From Candidatus Hydrogenedentota bacterium (lineage in GTDB: Bacteria; Hydrogenedentota; Hydrogenedentia; Hydrogenedentales; SLHB01), in assembly GCA_013359265.1 (NCBI GenBank), contig JABWCD010000014.1:57653-121652 (forward strand): a DNA stretch of 64,000 nt. The letters run 5' to 3'. The notes below the pieces were generated by a model. The model made no database searches. It was given only the letters and a program-made list of their open reading frames with translations, and was not told where the DNA came from. This document shows positions 61,948 through 64,000 of the stretch, piece after piece. Positions within the stretch are counted from its first letter, which is position 1. The number at the start of each line of letters is the position of its first letter. A program made the position numbers and the translations under genes.

Positions 61948-63737
61948 TCCATGACGGAGACATAGCGATGAGTTCGGACGATAGCGCGCAACCGCGCGTA
62001 TTGATAGTCGAAGATGAGGCCGTCCTGCGATTGACGTTCGCCGAATTCCTCAAGGACGAGAATTTTGACGTCACGACCGCGGGCAACTACGAAGAGGCCT
62101 CCCGTGCGCTCGACGGCCCGCAGTTCGACGTCGTCGTGACCGACATCATTCTGGAAGGCAAAACGGGGATCGACGTGCTTCGCCTGACACACGAGCGATT
62201 CCCCGGCACCGCCGTGATCGTGATCACCGGCGAGCCAAACGTCGAAACCGCCGCAAAGTCCGTTCGATTGGGCGCGTTCGACTATCTCGCGAAGCCCGTC
62301 ACGGGACGCGAACTCAAACGCGTCGTCCGGCTCGCGTTGGACCGCAAGCGCGTGACGGACGAGCGCGACGAGTATGCCGCGCAGTTGGACGTGTACCGCC
62401 GCGAACTCGAGGCAATCTTCAACAGCGTGAACGAAGCGATTGTCACCGTGGATGGAACGCTGAACATTCGCCAATCGAACGCCGCCGCCGACGCGTTGCT
62501 GGGCGCGAATACCGGCGAACTCGCCGGGAAACCCGCGGACCACGTGCTCGTTGCGGACCTGGCGCCGGCGCTCGACGCATTGCGGAAGACGCTGCTCACA
62601 CAGCAGCCGGTCATCGAATTCAACGTCGAGGCGAACCTGCCGCACGCAGGGACCAAAGTGCTCCTCGTCAGCGCGGTGCCGTTGCTCGATCCCGGCAACA
62701 CGCACGCGGGCGCGGTTCTCGTCGCGCGCGACGTCACGCGCGTGTCGCGCCTCGAAAAGGAACTCGAAGACCGCCAGCAATACCGCAATATCGTGGGCAA
62801 GAGCCAGCGCATGCGCGAGGTGTTCCAACTCGTCGAAAACGTCGCCGCGACGGACTCGACCGTGCTCATCTACGGCGAAAGCGGGACGGGAAAGGAACTC
62901 GTCGCCGCCGCGCTCCATTACGGCAATCCCCGCGCGAAAGGGCCCTTTATCAAAGTGAATTGCGCCGCGCTCTCCGACGACATCCTCGAAAGCGAACTCT
63001 TCGGCCACGTGAAGGGCGCGTTTACCGGCGCCGTGCGCGACCGCGTCGGCCGCTTCGAGGCGGCCGACGGCGGCACCATTCTGCTCGACGAAATCGGCGA
63101 CATCTCGTTTCGCCTGCAGCAACGGTTACTGCGCGTACTACAGGAACGCGAATTCGAGCGCGTCGGCGACACCCGCCCCATCAAGGTCGACGTGCGCATC
63201 ATCGCCGCGACCAACCGCGATCTCGCCGCCAAAATGCGCGCCGGCGAGTTCCGCGAAGACTTGTACTACCGGCTCAACGTCATTCGCATCGAACTGCCGC
63301 CCCTCCGCGAACACAAGGAAGATATTCCACTGCTCGTCGACCATTTCTGCCGGCGGTACAACGCCGAACTCAAAAAAAACAACCTCGGCCTCGCGCCCGA
63401 GACCATGGATATCGTCATGAACTACCGCTGGCCGGGAAACGTCCGCGAACTCGAAAATTGTCTCGAGCGCGCCTTCATCGTGTGCCACGACTCCGTAATC
63501 TTCCCAAAACATCTCCCGCCCGAAATCCAGGGCACATTCGCGGGCGCATTGGCCGAAGGACACGTAGACGGCGGCGACGGCCCCTCCGGCGCCGACCCAA
63601 AAGAACGCATCGTCGAAGTCCTCCGCCGCACCGACTGGAACATGGCCAAATCCGCCCGTATCCTCGGCATCGCGCGCAACACCCTCTACCAGCGCATGAA
63701 AACCTACGGCATCTCCCGCGAGAACAATTTTAAATAG
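61944..63737 (+). CDS. Sigma54-dependent NtrC-type response regulator
   Basis: Starts at GTG 61944 (AAGGAG five bases upstream, GTGA overlap with the kinase) or ATG 61968. 597 residues at most. The receiver domain has VLIVEDEAVL, Asp in VVTDIILEGKTG as phosphorylation site and Lys in LAKPV. A PAS-like domain (about 135-255) follows, which is unusual between receiver and AAA+ modules. The AAA+ domain has GESGTGKELVA, HVKGAFTGAVRDR (the GAFTGA loop contacting sigma54) and LDEIGDI. The C-terminal Fis-type helix-turn-helix is NMAKSARILGIARNTLYQRMKTYGI. Confidence 0.95.
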   Translation: MIHDGDIAMSSDDSAQPRVLIVEDEAVLRLTFAEFLKDENFDVTTAGNYEEASRALDGPQFDVVVTDIILEGKTGIDVLRLTHERFPGTAVIVITGEPNVETAAKSVRLGAFDYLAKPVTGRELKRVVRLALDRKRVTDERDEYAAQLDVYRRELEAIFNSVNEAIVTVDGTLNIRQSNAAADALLGANTGELAGKPADHVLVADLAPALDALRKTLLTQQPVIEFNVEANLPHAGTKVLLVSAVPLLDPGNTHAGAVLVARDVTRVSRLEKELEDRQQYRNIVGKSQRMREVFQLVENVAATDSTVLIYGESGTGKELVAAALHYGNPRAKGPFIKVNCAALSDDILESELFGHVKGAFTGAVRDRVGRFEAADGGTILLDEIGDISFRLQQRLLRVLQEREFERVGDTRPIKVDVRIIAATNRDLAAKMRAGEFREDLYYRLNVIRIELPPLREHKEDIPLLVDHFCRRYNAELKKNNLGLAPETMDIVMNYRWPGNVRELENCLERAFIVCHDSVIFPKHLPPEIQGTFAGALAEGHVDGGDGPSGADPKERIVEVLRRTDWNMAKSARILGIARNTLYQRMKTYGISRENNFK

Positions 63738-63789
63738 GGACAGCCACCTGTTATTTGCATTGTGGCCGCGGATGGTGTACCATGCACCC

Positions 63790-64000
63790 ATGCCACGCAT
63801 CGCCCGAATCGTCATCCCCGGCTGCGCGCACCATATCACCCAGCGCGGCAACAACAAGCAGGACGTCTTCTTTGTCGACGACGACCAGCGCGTCTACCTG
63901 AGTTTGCTCAAGCGCGCCGCGGCCGCGCACGGCCTCGTCGTTCACGGCTACTGCCTCATGACCAACCACATTCACCTTGTCGCAACGCCCAAGGAAGAGG
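63790..64000 (+). CDS. REP-associated (IS200/Y1-type) transposase, 5' part
   Basis: ATG at 63790 opens a frame to the window edge (70 codons). PRIARIVIPGCAHHITQRGNN at the start and GYCLMTNHIHLVATP are hallmarks of Y1/RayT-type transposases; HIH in NHIHLV is the metal-binding motif. The catalytic Tyr lies beyond the window. The preceding GGGACAGCCACC (63742-63753) resembles sequences often found beside such genes and may belong to a REP element. Confidence 0.85.
   Translation, partial: MPRIARIVIPGCAHHITQRGNNKQDVFFVDDDQRVYLSLLKRAAAAHGLVVHGYCLMTNHIHLVATPKEE

Noticed and set aside
1..64000. CRISPR arrays, tRNA or rRNA genes
   Set aside because: No regularly spaced direct repeats and no tRNA- or rRNA-like cores were noticed by eye; a covariance-model search would be decisive.

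Overview
This is a GC-rich bacterial chromosome segment with dense genes on both strands, many 1-4 base start/stop overlaps and good Shine-Dalgarno sites. Gene content (a DUF1549/DUF1553 + DUF1501 + pre-peptidase C-terminal surface operon, a DUF4091 protein, Tat-exported Gfo/Idh/MocA oxidoreductase, Ser/Thr kinase-WD40-PDZ protein, FG-GAP and Ig-like secreted proteins, OmcA/MtrC-type cytochromes) points to an environmental Gram-negative lineage near the PVC group, such as Planctomycetota, Verrucomicrobiota or Candidatus Hydrogenedentota. No 16S rRNA or tRNA is present, so this is inference.

Layout. 1-2418: large secreted glycoside-hydrolase-like gene, cut by the window edge. 2608-7988: tight minus-strand operon (ThDP enzyme, alpha/beta hydrolase, BASS transporter, epimerase, SDR). 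8132-9779: UbiA prenyltransferase and SDR. 10075-16959: secreted lamin-tail-like protein, S41 peptidase, clpB, membrane ankyrin protein. 16971-18295: RNase P RNA gene with its promoter, a truncated second copy of its 3' part, and between them a VapC-like toxin/antitoxin pair. 18337-27795: FG-GAP protein, nitrilase-fold hydrolase, RelE-like TA pair, sphingosine-phosphate-lyase-like PLP enzyme, FGGY kinase, wax ester synthase/DGAT. 27796-28498: gene-free, with tandem repeats and a foldback element. 28499-43954: oxidoreductase, DinB, MOSC, PHP, Ig-like protein, sodium symporter with a tiny accessory subunit, DUF4091 protein, giant kinase, vanadium haloperoxidase. 43971-49196: planctomycete-style surface operon.

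49477-63737 is the most striking part. It encodes five multihaem cytochrome proteins (10, 5+1, 6(+1), 14 and 4 haem motifs), a C-terminal-Phe beta-barrel protein, oxygen-independent coproporphyrinogen oxidase (haem synthesis), and a PAS histidine kinase with a sigma54-activating NtrC-type regulator. The set fits an extracellular electron-transfer conduit: inner-membrane quinol oxidase, periplasmic tetrahaem carrier, outer-membrane porin plus lipoprotein cytochromes, and a surface OmcA/MtrC-like decahaem protein. Five -24/-12 (sigma54) promoter-like sequences lie in front of these genes, four of them 10/12 matches at a similar distance from the start codon, so the block may be one sigma54 regulon controlled by the adjacent two-component system.

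The right edge enters a REP-associated (Y1) transposase gene.
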